DNA of 21,101 nucleotides, taken from the NCBI GenBank assembly GCA_964355545.1, contig CAYHEK010000022.1:1-21101 (forward strand), written 5' to 3'. The position numbers were made by a program, and so were the translations under genes. Within the stretch, counting starts at the first letter, position 1; every line of letters begins with the position of its first letter. The stretch is from JAPLGE01 sp964355545. Lineage in GTDB: Bacteria; Bipolaricaulota; Bipolaricaulia; UBA7950; UBA9294. The notes beneath the pieces are model-generated. The model did no database searches. It worked only from the letters and a program-made list of their open reading frames with translations, and had not been told where the DNA came from. Of the stretch, positions 15,401-21,101 are shown one piece after another.

Positions 15401-16361
15401 CATCGACCACAAGGTTCGCGAAGGCGGCCAGGCGGTCGAGGAAGACGCGCTCGTAGTCGGTCCCCGCGTTGAACGGATAGGTCTTCCGCTCCTCGCCGGC
15501 GAGGTCGTGCTCCTCGTTGTACGCCTTAATGTAGACCCTCAGCCGCTCGCGCAGGATCCCCCCGGGCTCGCTCTTCAGAAGGAGGAAGTCGCCCGCGTCG
15601 CTCACGGCGACGAAGCTCCCAAGAGAGAGATCTTCCGCAGGGGCACTCTCGATCGTGTCGACCAAGTAGCCAAGGTCATAGGTCACGAGGAGCTCGCCTA
15701 GCTCAGCGGAGGAAACGAACTCGACCTCCACCTGGGAGAACCCCTCGACGAACGGCCTCGCGAGGCGATAGTGGTAGAGCCCCTCGATCGTCTTCAGGTA
15801 CGGCGCCTCGCGCCACGGCTCGGCGGGGAGAGTGCGGGAGAAGAGGACCTCGTCGTGGGCCGTCCGGCCCACGAAGGTCTGCGATTCGGAGATCCCCTCG
15901 ATGCGGGAGACGATCCCGGTGAGGGTCGCCTCGCCGATCCGATAGTCAAGGCGCGCGCCTTTGAGCTTCTTGTTGTAGACGGCGAAGGCCTCCTTCCCGC
16001 TGATGGAGAAGTCCCCGAAGACCCCTTTGAGCTCGTCGGTGTCGAGGCTGACCGTGAGCGTCTGCATCGTCGCTGGCTCCTGGTCGTTAAAGTGCGCCTT
16101 GATCGTGAGAATGGAGAAGGCCTCCCCCGTGATGTCGACGGCGAGGGACTGGTCGAGGGCGAGCTGATTCGACCCCATCCCGAGCGGGGCGAGCGCGAGC
16201 GCGTCGCCGAGGCCGTAGCGCAGGGTCCACGTCTTCTGGCCCTGCATGTCCACCTGGAAGGCGTCGCTTGCCTCCTGCGCGAAGCAAGAAAGACAAAGCA
16301 GAAAGAGAAGAAGAAAAGCCCCACCCACTCCCCTCACCTTACCCTCCCTCCGCCCCGGCAC
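12420..16361 (-). CDS. Giant outer-membrane protein: beta-rich domain, beta-propeller, barrel
   Basis: This 1313-residue protein begins with a signal peptide (basic start, then AFLLLFLLCLSCFA). Residues about 30-480 are beta-rich and contain an FGDFSISGKEAFAVYNKKL segment and a YLNGKLLVRDTDYTIDYD motif (near 425) of a kind I associate with large envelope proteins such as SprA relatives. Residues about 570-850 are a Reg_prop-type beta-propeller (GEWTAYDTSDGLSGSRVYDM, YYQSDGLPNSSVRAV, LWVGTEGGLASV, AVWIG). From about 857 to the end, short amphipathic beta strands alternate and the chain ends in Phe (LLVELFVAASF), as in BamA-assembled barrels. The GTG start has AAGGAG 6 nt upstream, just after the PorV-like stop. 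The function is not known; a sensor, adhesin or secretion role are all possible. Confidence 0.85.
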   Translation of the reverse strand: MPGRREGKVRGVGGAFLLLFLLCLSCFAQEASDAFQVDMQGQKTWTLRYGLGDALALAPLGMGSNQLALDQSLAVDITGEAFSILTIKAHFNDQEPATMQTLTVSLDTDELKGVFGDFSISGKEAFAVYNKKLKGARLDYRIGEATLTGIVSRIEGISESQTFVGRTAHDEVLFSRTLPAEPWREAPYLKTIEGLYHYRLARPFVEGFSQVEVEFVSSAELGELLVTYDLGYLVDTIESAPAEDLSLGSFVAVSDAGDFLLLKSEPGGILRERLRVYIKAYNEEHDLAGEERKTYPFNAGTDYERVFLDRLAAFANLVVDGDPYLLANGERHRFYYLGQTDITEDSVVVEVSLEGGTFRAISEPDLSDYRATPYLEAGVVEFDFPESFFADARNEARVSFDYAISGGVFQLGLALVQGSEKVYLNGKLLVRDTDYTIDYDIGTLILFTEVGEEDTIRIDYERSRGGLGSSAEYSSNFYGASLELPLSEAVTLELSALQAADSPTPLVDPDQARTMPNRQTVCGLVGTVTLDGFSADVTLGLNYDRFPFDNNARRNLSNEVTSLLSLSGYTFASHLGGISVYEDGEWTAYDTSDGLSGSRVYDMTSDGERVFFATASGLTVLSLEGEAPLARVGNWRRYYQSDGLPNSSVRAVLLVEGTLWVGTEGGLASVLVHEIDDPASWKIYVDEPFLALGKILHLAGDGKTLYIAAEEGLFRLDVETGTLVQLPGTEGLVAADLLLDGDTLYVACGLGIRSFHDGAGAGWIVFGKAVYALATVEGELWYGADDGLYRASGGASPIPGWAITALAVDRDGAVWIGSRADADYRLAIWREDGGLERFDSDETGIDGRDLSRFADIPAEGHTDEGFLGRFDFHREMGTFSLSGSFESVSPTFTSIGRLDRRDSTGWELSATARPFEGLDLALSHSYYLVDVETGHPASALASKASLTWDFGPRLDLSFGLGLGNDDRSHQGFDDASLSYALGLSGRLFGETLDLSLRVSDAFTANLVSQSLDRDSLLRLEGTWALTRELSLGASWARPMAASGGEENKEETWGGRATWSHAFDPFQVTLNYTGSASHTLAGADWRTQETGRLEVAFARIDLVAWQFTPGVDASIEEKEGILSLSARGTLRGSLAALTARGAYSVEISGLGEAREQRTDRLSVSLDYSGFAHLKPSLTYTETVNAVIYQGEARPTLTRTLSGRLAWTPAGGTRDDLSVVVRGMSDREEERLSVTVRNSFSHAVSEPLFLRIDLEGNYDADEKGADLDLDLKGSADLVLSETWRTSLSLSYLGGTKSDGGLFHGLLVELFVAASF

Positions 16362-16372
16362 CCGATTCTCCT

Positions 16373-17224
16373 TCAGAAACGAAAGACGAGCGACAGGCGA
16401 TGGCTCTCCCCGAGGTCACTTGAGACCCCGTACGCCCAGTCCACCTCGAGGTTCGCAAACCGCACCGAGAGACCGAGGGAACCGGTCGAGCCGTCGTGCC
16501 CGACGCGCGCCGCGAGGGCACCCATCCAAACCTCAAGCCCGCCCCGCAGCGCCGGGTCTCGCGCGAGGAGGTCGGACCCCTCGACCAGGACTGCCCAGCG
16601 GGCTCCGGGCCACGGCTCCCCTACGAGCGCGACCCCGACCTCGAGCGCCGGCTCCCAGTTCTCCGTGTGCCCGTCTCCGAAGACGATCGGCGCTGCAAGG
16701 ACATTCTCGGCGAGAAGGCCGACCTGCATGAACCCCACCCTGAGTAGGAGGGCCGGGTCGAAGGCGACACCCCACGCCGTGTACGGCTCGCTCACGCGAT
16801 AGAGCTTCAAGCGGCCGCCGAGGCCGAGCGGCCCAAGGGAGACTCCACAGGAGACGACGCCGGCCTGGCTCACGTAGCGGAACGTCTCTTCTCCAGAGAG
16901 GATCGGGCCTGAATCGATCTGCATCACGGTCACCCCGAGGCCGGGAAGGGCGAGGCCGACGACCCCGTAGCTCACCCCTCCGAACCCCTGAGTGAAGAGG
17001 GAGTGAACGCCGACCCGCTCGAGCCACCCCAGGCCGGCCGGGTTGTAGAAGGAGGCGTTCTCGTCGTCCGCGAGGGCGAGGAAGGCATTCCCCATCCCCA
17101 AAGGACGCGCCCCCGTCCCCAGATCGAAGATCCCCGCCACGCCGGAGAGGTCCTCTCCCCACCCCCCTGCGGCGAGGGCGAAGAGAAGGACGAAGAGAAC
17201 GAGAACTGGCCCTCGCCTTCTCAT
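16373..17224 (-). CDS. PorV/UPF0164-like outer-membrane beta-barrel protein
   Basis: This 283-residue protein has a clear signal peptide (MRRRGPVLVLFVLLFALAAG). The mature N-terminus carries GTGARPLGMGNAFLALADD followed by ASFYNPAGL, the hallmark of the PorV/PorQ and FadL-like barrel families. Alternating beta strands run to a C-terminal Phe (SLVFRF), a typical barrel signal. PorV is the outer-membrane shuttle of type IX secretion in Bacteroidetes, but this family also occurs in other phyla with no known role. The ATG at 17224 overlaps the protease stop as ATGA, and the barrel gene follows 11 nt after its stop, so the three are surely co-translated. A longer upstream reading would overlap the protease and displace the signal peptide. 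Confidence 0.85.
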   Translation of the reverse strand: MRRRGPVLVLFVLLFALAAGGWGEDLSGVAGIFDLGTGARPLGMGNAFLALADDENASFYNPAGLGWLERVGVHSLFTQGFGGVSYGVVGLALPGLGVTVMQIDSGPILSGEETFRYVSQAGVVSCGVSLGPLGLGGRLKLYRVSEPYTAWGVAFDPALLLRVGFMQVGLLAENVLAAPIVFGDGHTENWEPALEVGVALVGEPWPGARWAVLVEGSDLLARDPALRGGLEVWMGALAARVGHDGSTGSLGLSVRFANLEVDWAYGVSSDLGESHRLSLVFRF

Positions 17225-19395
17225 CGGGCGATCACCAGCCTCCCGATCGCCGAGCGCCTCTCCCCGGCGATCACGACGTAGAGATAGAGTCCGCTCGCCA
17301 CCGGACGGCCGAGGCGGTCCGCAAGGTCCCACTCGTACTCACGTCCCTCCGGGTCGAGGTCCACCTCGAACAGGAGCCCTCCGGCGAGGGTGTACACGCG
17401 CAAGGTTGCCTGTGTCGCGCCCTCCGGGAGGGCGTAGGCGAAGAGGGCCCGCTCTTTTGCTGGGTTCTTGGCAAGGGTCACCGTGGGAAGGTCTTCCCCG
17501 TCCCCTGGAGGCGGCTCCACCGCCTCCAGGGCCGCGTCGACGGCGACCTTTCCCCACCCGAAGCGCGCGTTGGGGACGTTCCCCGTGAAGGAGTCGGCGC
17601 GCGCGGTCTCGATCAACTTGCCTCGAATCTCCTCGGCGTCAAGATCGGGGTTGACGGAGAGGAGAAGCGCGGCGGCGCCGGAGACGTGCGGAGCGGAGAC
17701 GCTCGTGCCGAGGAGGAGGGTGTGCGTGCGGTCGGGGAGGACGAGGTAGTCGGAGGGAGCGCTCGCCGCGGAGAGGGCGGCCGCCACCCACGCCCCTGGG
17801 GCGGCGACCTCCGGCTTCTGGCGGCCGTCGCGGGTCGGTCCACGGCTCGAGAAGTAGGAAAGCCCGCCGATCGGGTACTCGCTCGAGAAGTCCTGGTCGC
17901 CGGCGAGGGAGGACCAGCGCGCCTTGGTGTTGAACGCCCCCACGGTGATCACCCCAAGCGCATTCCCCGGTTCGTCGATCGTGGACGAGGTATCGCCACC
18001 GACGATCGTCTCCCCGCCGGAGGAGATGATCCATCCATCGAAGCGTCCCCCTCCTCCCGCGTCGCTCACGGTGAAGGTCCACCGTCCACCGGCGAGGAGG
18101 CCGCTCACCGTGACGAGGACCTCCCGGTCGCCGTTCGTCGGGTTCGGTCCGGCCGCGGCGTTGTCCACGTAGACGTCTCCGCTCCCCGTGCTCACGAACG
18201 TCGTCGCCCCCGCCGGCACGACGACCGGCCCTCCTCCCGGTGGCAGGACGGTCAGGGTGAACTGGGATCCGCCGGGATACCACAGGGAAAGATCGAAGGA
18301 ATCCGATCGCGAATCGACGGAGAAGGTGTAGGAGTCCCCGGAGAGCGCGCGGGCGACGTGGATCGCCTGATCCCCTTCATTCCCTGCCGAGACGACGATC
18401 ACCCGCCCCGCGCCCTGCGCGAGCTCACTCAAGCCCTGTTCGAACAGGCTCGTGCTGTCGTGGGGGCCGGAGTGCCCGCCCAAGCTCAAGTTGACGACCG
18501 CAGGTAGACCGAGCTCCTCCGCCCGCTCGAAGATGTACGAAGCACCGGAGAGGATGTCCGAGGTGTAGAACGGGGTCTTCACCATGACGAGCTGTGCCCC
18601 GGGCGCGACGCCGACGAGCCCGGAGGCAGAGGAGGACCCGTCCCCAGCGGCGACCGCCATCACGTGCGTCCCGTGGCCGTCTGTGTCCGTCTCGCGCACG
18701 AGCCCCTCTCCCGGCCCCAAGCCCTGAGCGATGTCGGCCTCGATCTGGGCGTTCGTGTAGTAGGCCCCGAACGGCCACGCGGTCTGGTCCCACACGAATA
18801 GAATCCGCGAGCTCTCCTCAAAGCCGTCCTGGTCCTCGTCGTAGCGGAAGTCAAGGTGTGTGCAGTCGATCCCCGTGTCGACCGCGCCGACGATCACCCC
18901 CTCGCCGACCACCGGCGGGACCGCCGCGTGGGCGAGGTCGGCGCCGATCGCGGGGACGCTTCGGTCGAGCTTCGGCTCGGTCCGCCACGCCGGTTCGACG
19001 TAGACGACCTCAGGACTCGCGGCCAGAAGAAGGAGCTCCGCGAGGGAGACCCGCATGGTGAGCACCGTCCCCGTGGTCACCCCCACAGGAAGGCCGAGGA
19101 AGGTCCTTCCAAAGACGGCCCGGCGGGCCTTCACCAGGACCCCGATCCTCTCTCCGGAAAGCGGGGCGCTCCCTCCAATGATGAAGCCTGGCGAGGGCGG
19201 AAGGACGATCCCCTGCGACGTCAGGACCTCCATCGAGGGAGCGAGCCGGGAAAGATCGAAGGTCTCGTCCCGCTCGTCGAAGGAGAGAATCGCGCGTAGG
19301 TAGGGGTGCAGGCGCCCCTCGGCCGCTCCGTCCGCAGGGAGTGGAAGAAGACAGGCCACGAGAAAAGCAAGAAGACACAGCGTTCCCTTCCGCAC
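17221..19395 (-). CDS. Secreted subtilisin-like (S8) serine protease with C-terminal sorting-like domain
   Basis: This is a 724-residue peptidase. A signal peptide (1-24, CLLAFLVACLLPLPADGA) is followed by a propeptide-like region to about 140. The S8 domain has the Asp in AVDTGID (D173), the His in DGHGTHV (H241), the oxyanion Asn in SAGNEG (N339), and the Ser in GTSVSAPH (S565). A beta-rich insert of about 125 residues lies between Asn and Ser, as in some bacterial S8 proteases. The last 90 residues (TVTLAKNPAKERALFAY to SGLYLYVVIAGERR and GRLVIAR) resemble FlgD-like or type IX C-terminal sorting domains. The GTG at 19395 is chosen for its GAGGGGGG site and the signal peptide. It leads the envelope operon and overlaps the PorV-like gene by 4 nt. 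Confidence 0.93.
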   Translation of the reverse strand: MRKGTLCLLAFLVACLLPLPADGAAEGRLHPYLRAILSFDERDETFDLSRLAPSMEVLTSQGIVLPPSPGFIIGGSAPLSGERIGVLVKARRAVFGRTFLGLPVGVTTGTVLTMRVSLAELLLLAASPEVVYVEPAWRTEPKLDRSVPAIGADLAHAAVPPVVGEGVIVGAVDTGIDCTHLDFRYDEDQDGFEESSRILFVWDQTAWPFGAYYTNAQIEADIAQGLGPGEGLVRETDTDGHGTHVMAVAAGDGSSSASGLVGVAPGAQLVMVKTPFYTSDILSGASYIFERAEELGLPAVVNLSLGGHSGPHDSTSLFEQGLSELAQGAGRVIVVSAGNEGDQAIHVARALSGDSYTFSVDSRSDSFDLSLWYPGGSQFTLTVLPPGGGPVVVPAGATTFVSTGSGDVYVDNAAAGPNPTNGDREVLVTVSGLLAGGRWTFTVSDAGGGGRFDGWIISSGGETIVGGDTSSTIDEPGNALGVITVGAFNTKARWSSLAGDQDFSSEYPIGGLSYFSSRGPTRDGRQKPEVAAPGAWVAAALSAASAPSDYLVLPDRTHTLLLGTSVSAPHVSGAAALLLSVNPDLDAEEIRGKLIETARADSFTGNVPNARFGWGKVAVDAALEAVEPPPGDGEDLPTVTLAKNPAKERALFAYALPEGATQATLRVYTLAGGLLFEVDLDPEGREYEWDLADRLGRPVASGLYLYVVIAGERRSAIGRLVIAR

Positions 19396-19422
19396 CGGAT
19401 CCCCCCTCGAGAAAGGTAGTCG

Positions 19423-19451
19423 ATTGTAGCACGCTCCCTTGCTCGACACAA
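19423..19451 (-). promoter_or_regulatory. Extended -10 promoter for the envelope operon
   Basis: On the minus strand TGCTACAAT gives an extended -10 (TACAAT at 19428-19423). A weak -35, TTGTGT (19451-19446), lies 17 bp upstream. The start would be near 19416, about 20 nt before the protease GTG. It is divergent from the plus-strand promoter at 19513. Confidence 0.6.
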
Positions 19452-19512
19452 AGCACAACCCCTCCCCCATCTCGGCCGCACGCGGCGCGGAGACCAGTGC
19501 GGCCGGGGCTCC

Positions 19513-19542
19513 TTTACAATGCGAAAGAAACTGTGGTATCAT
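19513..19542 (+). promoter_or_regulatory. Promoter for the small-protein and phosphohexomutase genes
   Basis: TTTACA (19513-19518) and TATCAT (19537-19542) each match the sigma-70 consensus at five of six bases, with an 18-bp spacer. TGG before the -10 makes it an extended -10. Transcription would begin near 19550, leaving a leader of about 115 nt before the GTG at 19666. Confidence 0.7.
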
Positions 19543-19560
19543 CGCACTTAGCGATGTAAG

Positions 19561-19578
19561 AACCCTGACAAGAGGGTT
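19561..19578 (+). other. Leader hairpin 1
   Basis: AACCCT and AGGGTT form a 6-bp stem with a GACAAG loop at the very start of the predicted leader RNA. No T-run follows, so it is not an intrinsic terminator. Confidence 0.45.
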
Positions 19579-19597
19579 GGGAACGAGTCGACGTGAA

Positions 19598-19619
19598 GGC
19601 GGCCCCCTTCCGGGTCGCC
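19598..19619 (+). other. Leader hairpin 2
   Basis: GGCGGCCC pairs with GGGTCGCC (8 bp with one G-U) around a CCTTCC loop, 20 nt after the first hairpin. In GC-rich DNA such a stem may arise by chance. I could not match the leader to a riboswitch class I know. Confidence 0.4.
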
Positions 19620-19665
19620 CTCCCTGCGGCGCGCGAAGGCGAGGTGACCTAGGCTGCTGGATAGC

Positions 19666-19944
19666 GTGACGGATCGGGTCTCGCGCGAGGAGATGCTCCT
19701 CCGCTACAAGCGCGCGGTGGAGAGGGCGATGCGCCACGTTCCGGTGAAGAACGGCGTGGTGGACATCGACTCCCTGTGGGTCGAGACGTCGATCCCATAC
19801 GACCTCTTGCAGGAGATCCTCTCCCGGGACGACCTCGTCCTTCCGGAGAACGTGGAGCGGGTGAACGTCAAGTCGCGAGCGGGGGAGACAAGTGGAAAGC
19901 CAAGACGCACGAAAGGTCCGCGCAGCGATAAGGTTCGGGACTGA
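19666..19944 (+). CDS. Small protein of unknown function (92 residues)
   Basis: This 92-residue reading frame begins at GTG 19666. I do not recognise the family. Residues 5-28 (VSREEMLLRYKRAVERAMRH) are helical and charged. The centre (GVVDIDSLWVETSIPYDLLQ followed by EILSRDDLVLPENVERV) looks like a compact helix-turn-helix or winged-helix fold. The last 20 residues are basic and probably disordered, encoded where the frame overlaps the start of the phosphohexomutase gene (19892-19944, 53 nt). No good Shine-Dalgarno precedes the GTG. The well-placed upstream promoter and the protein-like composition support a real gene. A DNA-binding or regulatory role is only a guess. Confidence 0.6.
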   Translation: MTDRVSREEMLLRYKRAVERAMRHVPVKNGVVDIDSLWVETSIPYDLLQEILSRDDLVLPENVERVNVKSRAGETSGKPRRTKGPRSDKVRD

Positions 19945-21101
19945 CGGCTGGCGGGGAGTGATCGGGCGGGAGTTCACGTTCGACAACGTCTCCCGCGTCG
20001 CGGCGGGGACCGCCGCCTTCCTCCTCACAAGCGAACGCAAGGACCTCGCCATCTACCGCGACTGGGGGGCCCCGTACCGGCCGGCGGTGAACGGGGTCGT
20101 CGTCGGCTACGACCTGCGCTTCCTCTCGCGCGAGTTCGCCCACCACTTCGCGCGCGTCCTCCACGATGGCGGCATCCCGGTCGTCCTCTCCGACGCGCCG
20201 GTCCCCACTCCCGCCCTCTCCTACGCCGTCGCCCACCGCCGCGCCGCCCTGGGGATCATGTTCACCGCGAGCCACAATCCATCCATCTACAACGGAATCA
20301 AGGTGAAGGCCGAGTACGGGGGATCCGCGCCGGAGGAGGTCACCGCCGCGATCGAGGCAAGACTTCCTCAAGAGCCCCCCTCGCCTCGCTCGCCGAAAGG
20401 AGCGATCGGCGAGGTCGACCTGAAGCGGCCGTTCCTTGAGAAGATCCGCACCCTGATCGACCCGGTCCGTCTCGCGGCCTCCCCGATCGAGGTCGTGGTC
20501 GACTCCATGTACGGCTCCGGCCAGGGGTACGTGGCGGAGATCCTCGCAGAGCACGGAGTCCCGCACCTTGAGATCCGCGCGACGCGCGACGTCCTCTTCG
20601 GGGGGAAGAAGCCGGAGCCTCTGGAGGAGAACCTCGTTCCCTTGCGTGCCGTGATCAGATCCCGCCGCCGCCCCGTCCCTGTCTTCGGAGTCGTCACCGA
20701 CGGGGACGGGGACCGGATCTCGGCCATGGACGAGAAGGGCGGCTTCATCGACGCCCACCGCACCTTCGCCCTCCTCCTCCGCTACCTCGTCGCGGAGCGG
20801 GGCTTGCGGGGGGTGGTCGTAAAATCGTTCGCCCTGACTGACCTTGCGCAGAAGATCGCCGCGCACTACGGCCTTGAACTCGTCGAGGTCCCGATCGGGT
20901 TCAAGTACGCCTGCGAACAGATCCTGAAGAAGGACGTCCTGATCGCGGCCGAGGAGAGCGGGAGCATCGCCATCCGCGGCCACATCCCGGAGCGGGACGG
21001 GATCCTCTGCTCGCTCCTCCTCGTCGAGATCGCCGCCTCCGCCGGCCGGCCGATGAGCCACGTCGTCGAGGGGCTGCTTGAGGACTTCGGCCCGCACGTC
21101 T
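19892..21101 (+). CDS. Phosphoglucomutase/phosphomannomutase family enzyme, 3' end outside window
   Basis: This is an alpha-D-phosphohexomutase, of which 403 codons are visible before the window edge. Members swap phosphate between C1 and C6 of hexose phosphates through a phosphoserine. Seen are IRFGTDGWRGVIGREFTFDN at the start, the catalytic Ser in TASHNP (S127), the Mg-binding TDGDGDR (from 269), and the sugar-binding AEESGS (353-358). The C-terminal phosphate-binding domain lies beyond 21101. The GTG at 19892 has GGGGGAG four bases upstream and is the only canonical start close to the conserved FGTDGWR, hence the 53-nt overlap with the preceding gene. Whether it acts on glucose, mannose or glucosamine phosphates cannot be told from what is visible. 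Confidence 0.95.
   Translation, partial: MESQDARKVRAAIRFGTDGWRGVIGREFTFDNVSRVAAGTAAFLLTSERKDLAIYRDWGAPYRPAVNGVVVGYDLRFLSREFAHHFARVLHDGGIPVVLSDAPVPTPALSYAVAHRRAALGIMFTASHNPSIYNGIKVKAEYGGSAPEEVTAAIEARLPQEPPSPRSPKGAIGEVDLKRPFLEKIRTLIDPVRLAASPIEVVVDSMYGSGQGYVAEILAEHGVPHLEIRATRDVLFGGKKPEPLEENLVPLRAVIRSRRRPVPVFGVVTDGDGDRISAMDEKGGFIDAHRTFALLLRYLVAERGLRGVVVKSFALTDLAQKIAAHYGLELVEVPIGFKYACEQILKKDVLIAAEESGSIAIRGHIPERDGILCSLLLVEIAASAGRPMSHVVEGLLEDFGPHV

Noticed and set aside
8401..17538. Shared 17-nt string near 8401 and 17522
   Set aside because: Both copies encode an Asp-Ala-Ala-Leu-Glu-Ala peptide in unrelated proteins. The match is a product of codon bias and not a repeat element.
19593..19652. 19-codon leader peptide frame
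   Set aside because: It has no clear Shine-Dalgarno and no run of regulatory codons. I mention it only as part of the leader finding.
19396..20052. Upstream extension of the protease frame to 943 codons
   Set aside because: The extra part lies antisense to the phosphohexomutase and small-protein genes and would bury the signal peptide. The GTG at 19395 has a good SD and promoter.
19868..21097. Minus-strand open frame of 409 codons
   Set aside because: It is antisense to the phosphohexomutase, which has all catalytic motifs.

Overview
The window is GC-rich, densely packed bacterial DNA with no mobile elements or CRISPR. The host looks diderm: two proteins have signal peptides and beta-rich sequence ending in a C-terminal Phe, as outer-membrane barrels do, and one is a lipoprotein. 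A Prp-family gene between rplU and rpmA is an arrangement known from Firmicutes, Thermotogae, Synergistetes and relatives. MetRS has archaeal-like signatures (HLGN, FSKS, two four-Cys knuckles, fused tRNA-binding domain). Together these suggest a deep-branching diderm lineage, perhaps a candidate phylum such as Bipolaricaulota/Acetothermia. That placement is an inference with low confidence.

Layout. (1) 1-1204, plus strand: a small Cys-rich lipoprotein and a stand-alone GGDEF diguanylate cyclase. (2) 9490 down to 1234, minus strand: a long translation-centred unit in the order metG, rplU, prp-like, rpmA, obg, nadD, infC, rpmI, rplT, folB, folK, rng (RNase E/G), tRNA-Val(CAC). Near-consensus promoters lie before metG and before rplU. 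Genes are tightly spaced and several overlap (ATGA at folB/folK, ATAA at nadD/infC, 17 nt at obg/nadD). (3) 9615-11590, plus strand: urocanate hydratase followed 5 nt later by a MoaD/ThiS-like sulfur carrier. (4) 19451 down to 11622, minus strand: a cell-envelope unit made of a subtilisin-like secreted protease with a C-terminal sorting-like domain, a PorV-like outer-membrane protein, a 1313-residue protein combining a beta-propeller with a predicted barrel, and a MoeB/ThiF-type E1 enzyme. (5) 19513-end, plus strand: a strong promoter, a hairpin-rich leader, an unrecognised 92-residue protein, and a phosphohexomutase cut by the window edge.

Most notable points: infC starts at ATA inside an ATAA overlap with the nadD stop. 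rng, in the same unit, has no canonical start that keeps its conserved N-terminus and probably starts at ATC or ATT, so both could be under IF3 discrimination. The Prp homologue lacks both catalytic residues next to an L27 that lacks the N-terminal extension Prp removes. The RNase E/G ends before the zinc-link. The protease, PorV-like and propeller-barrel genes form a possible outer-membrane secretion or assembly cassette resembling parts of type IX secretion.
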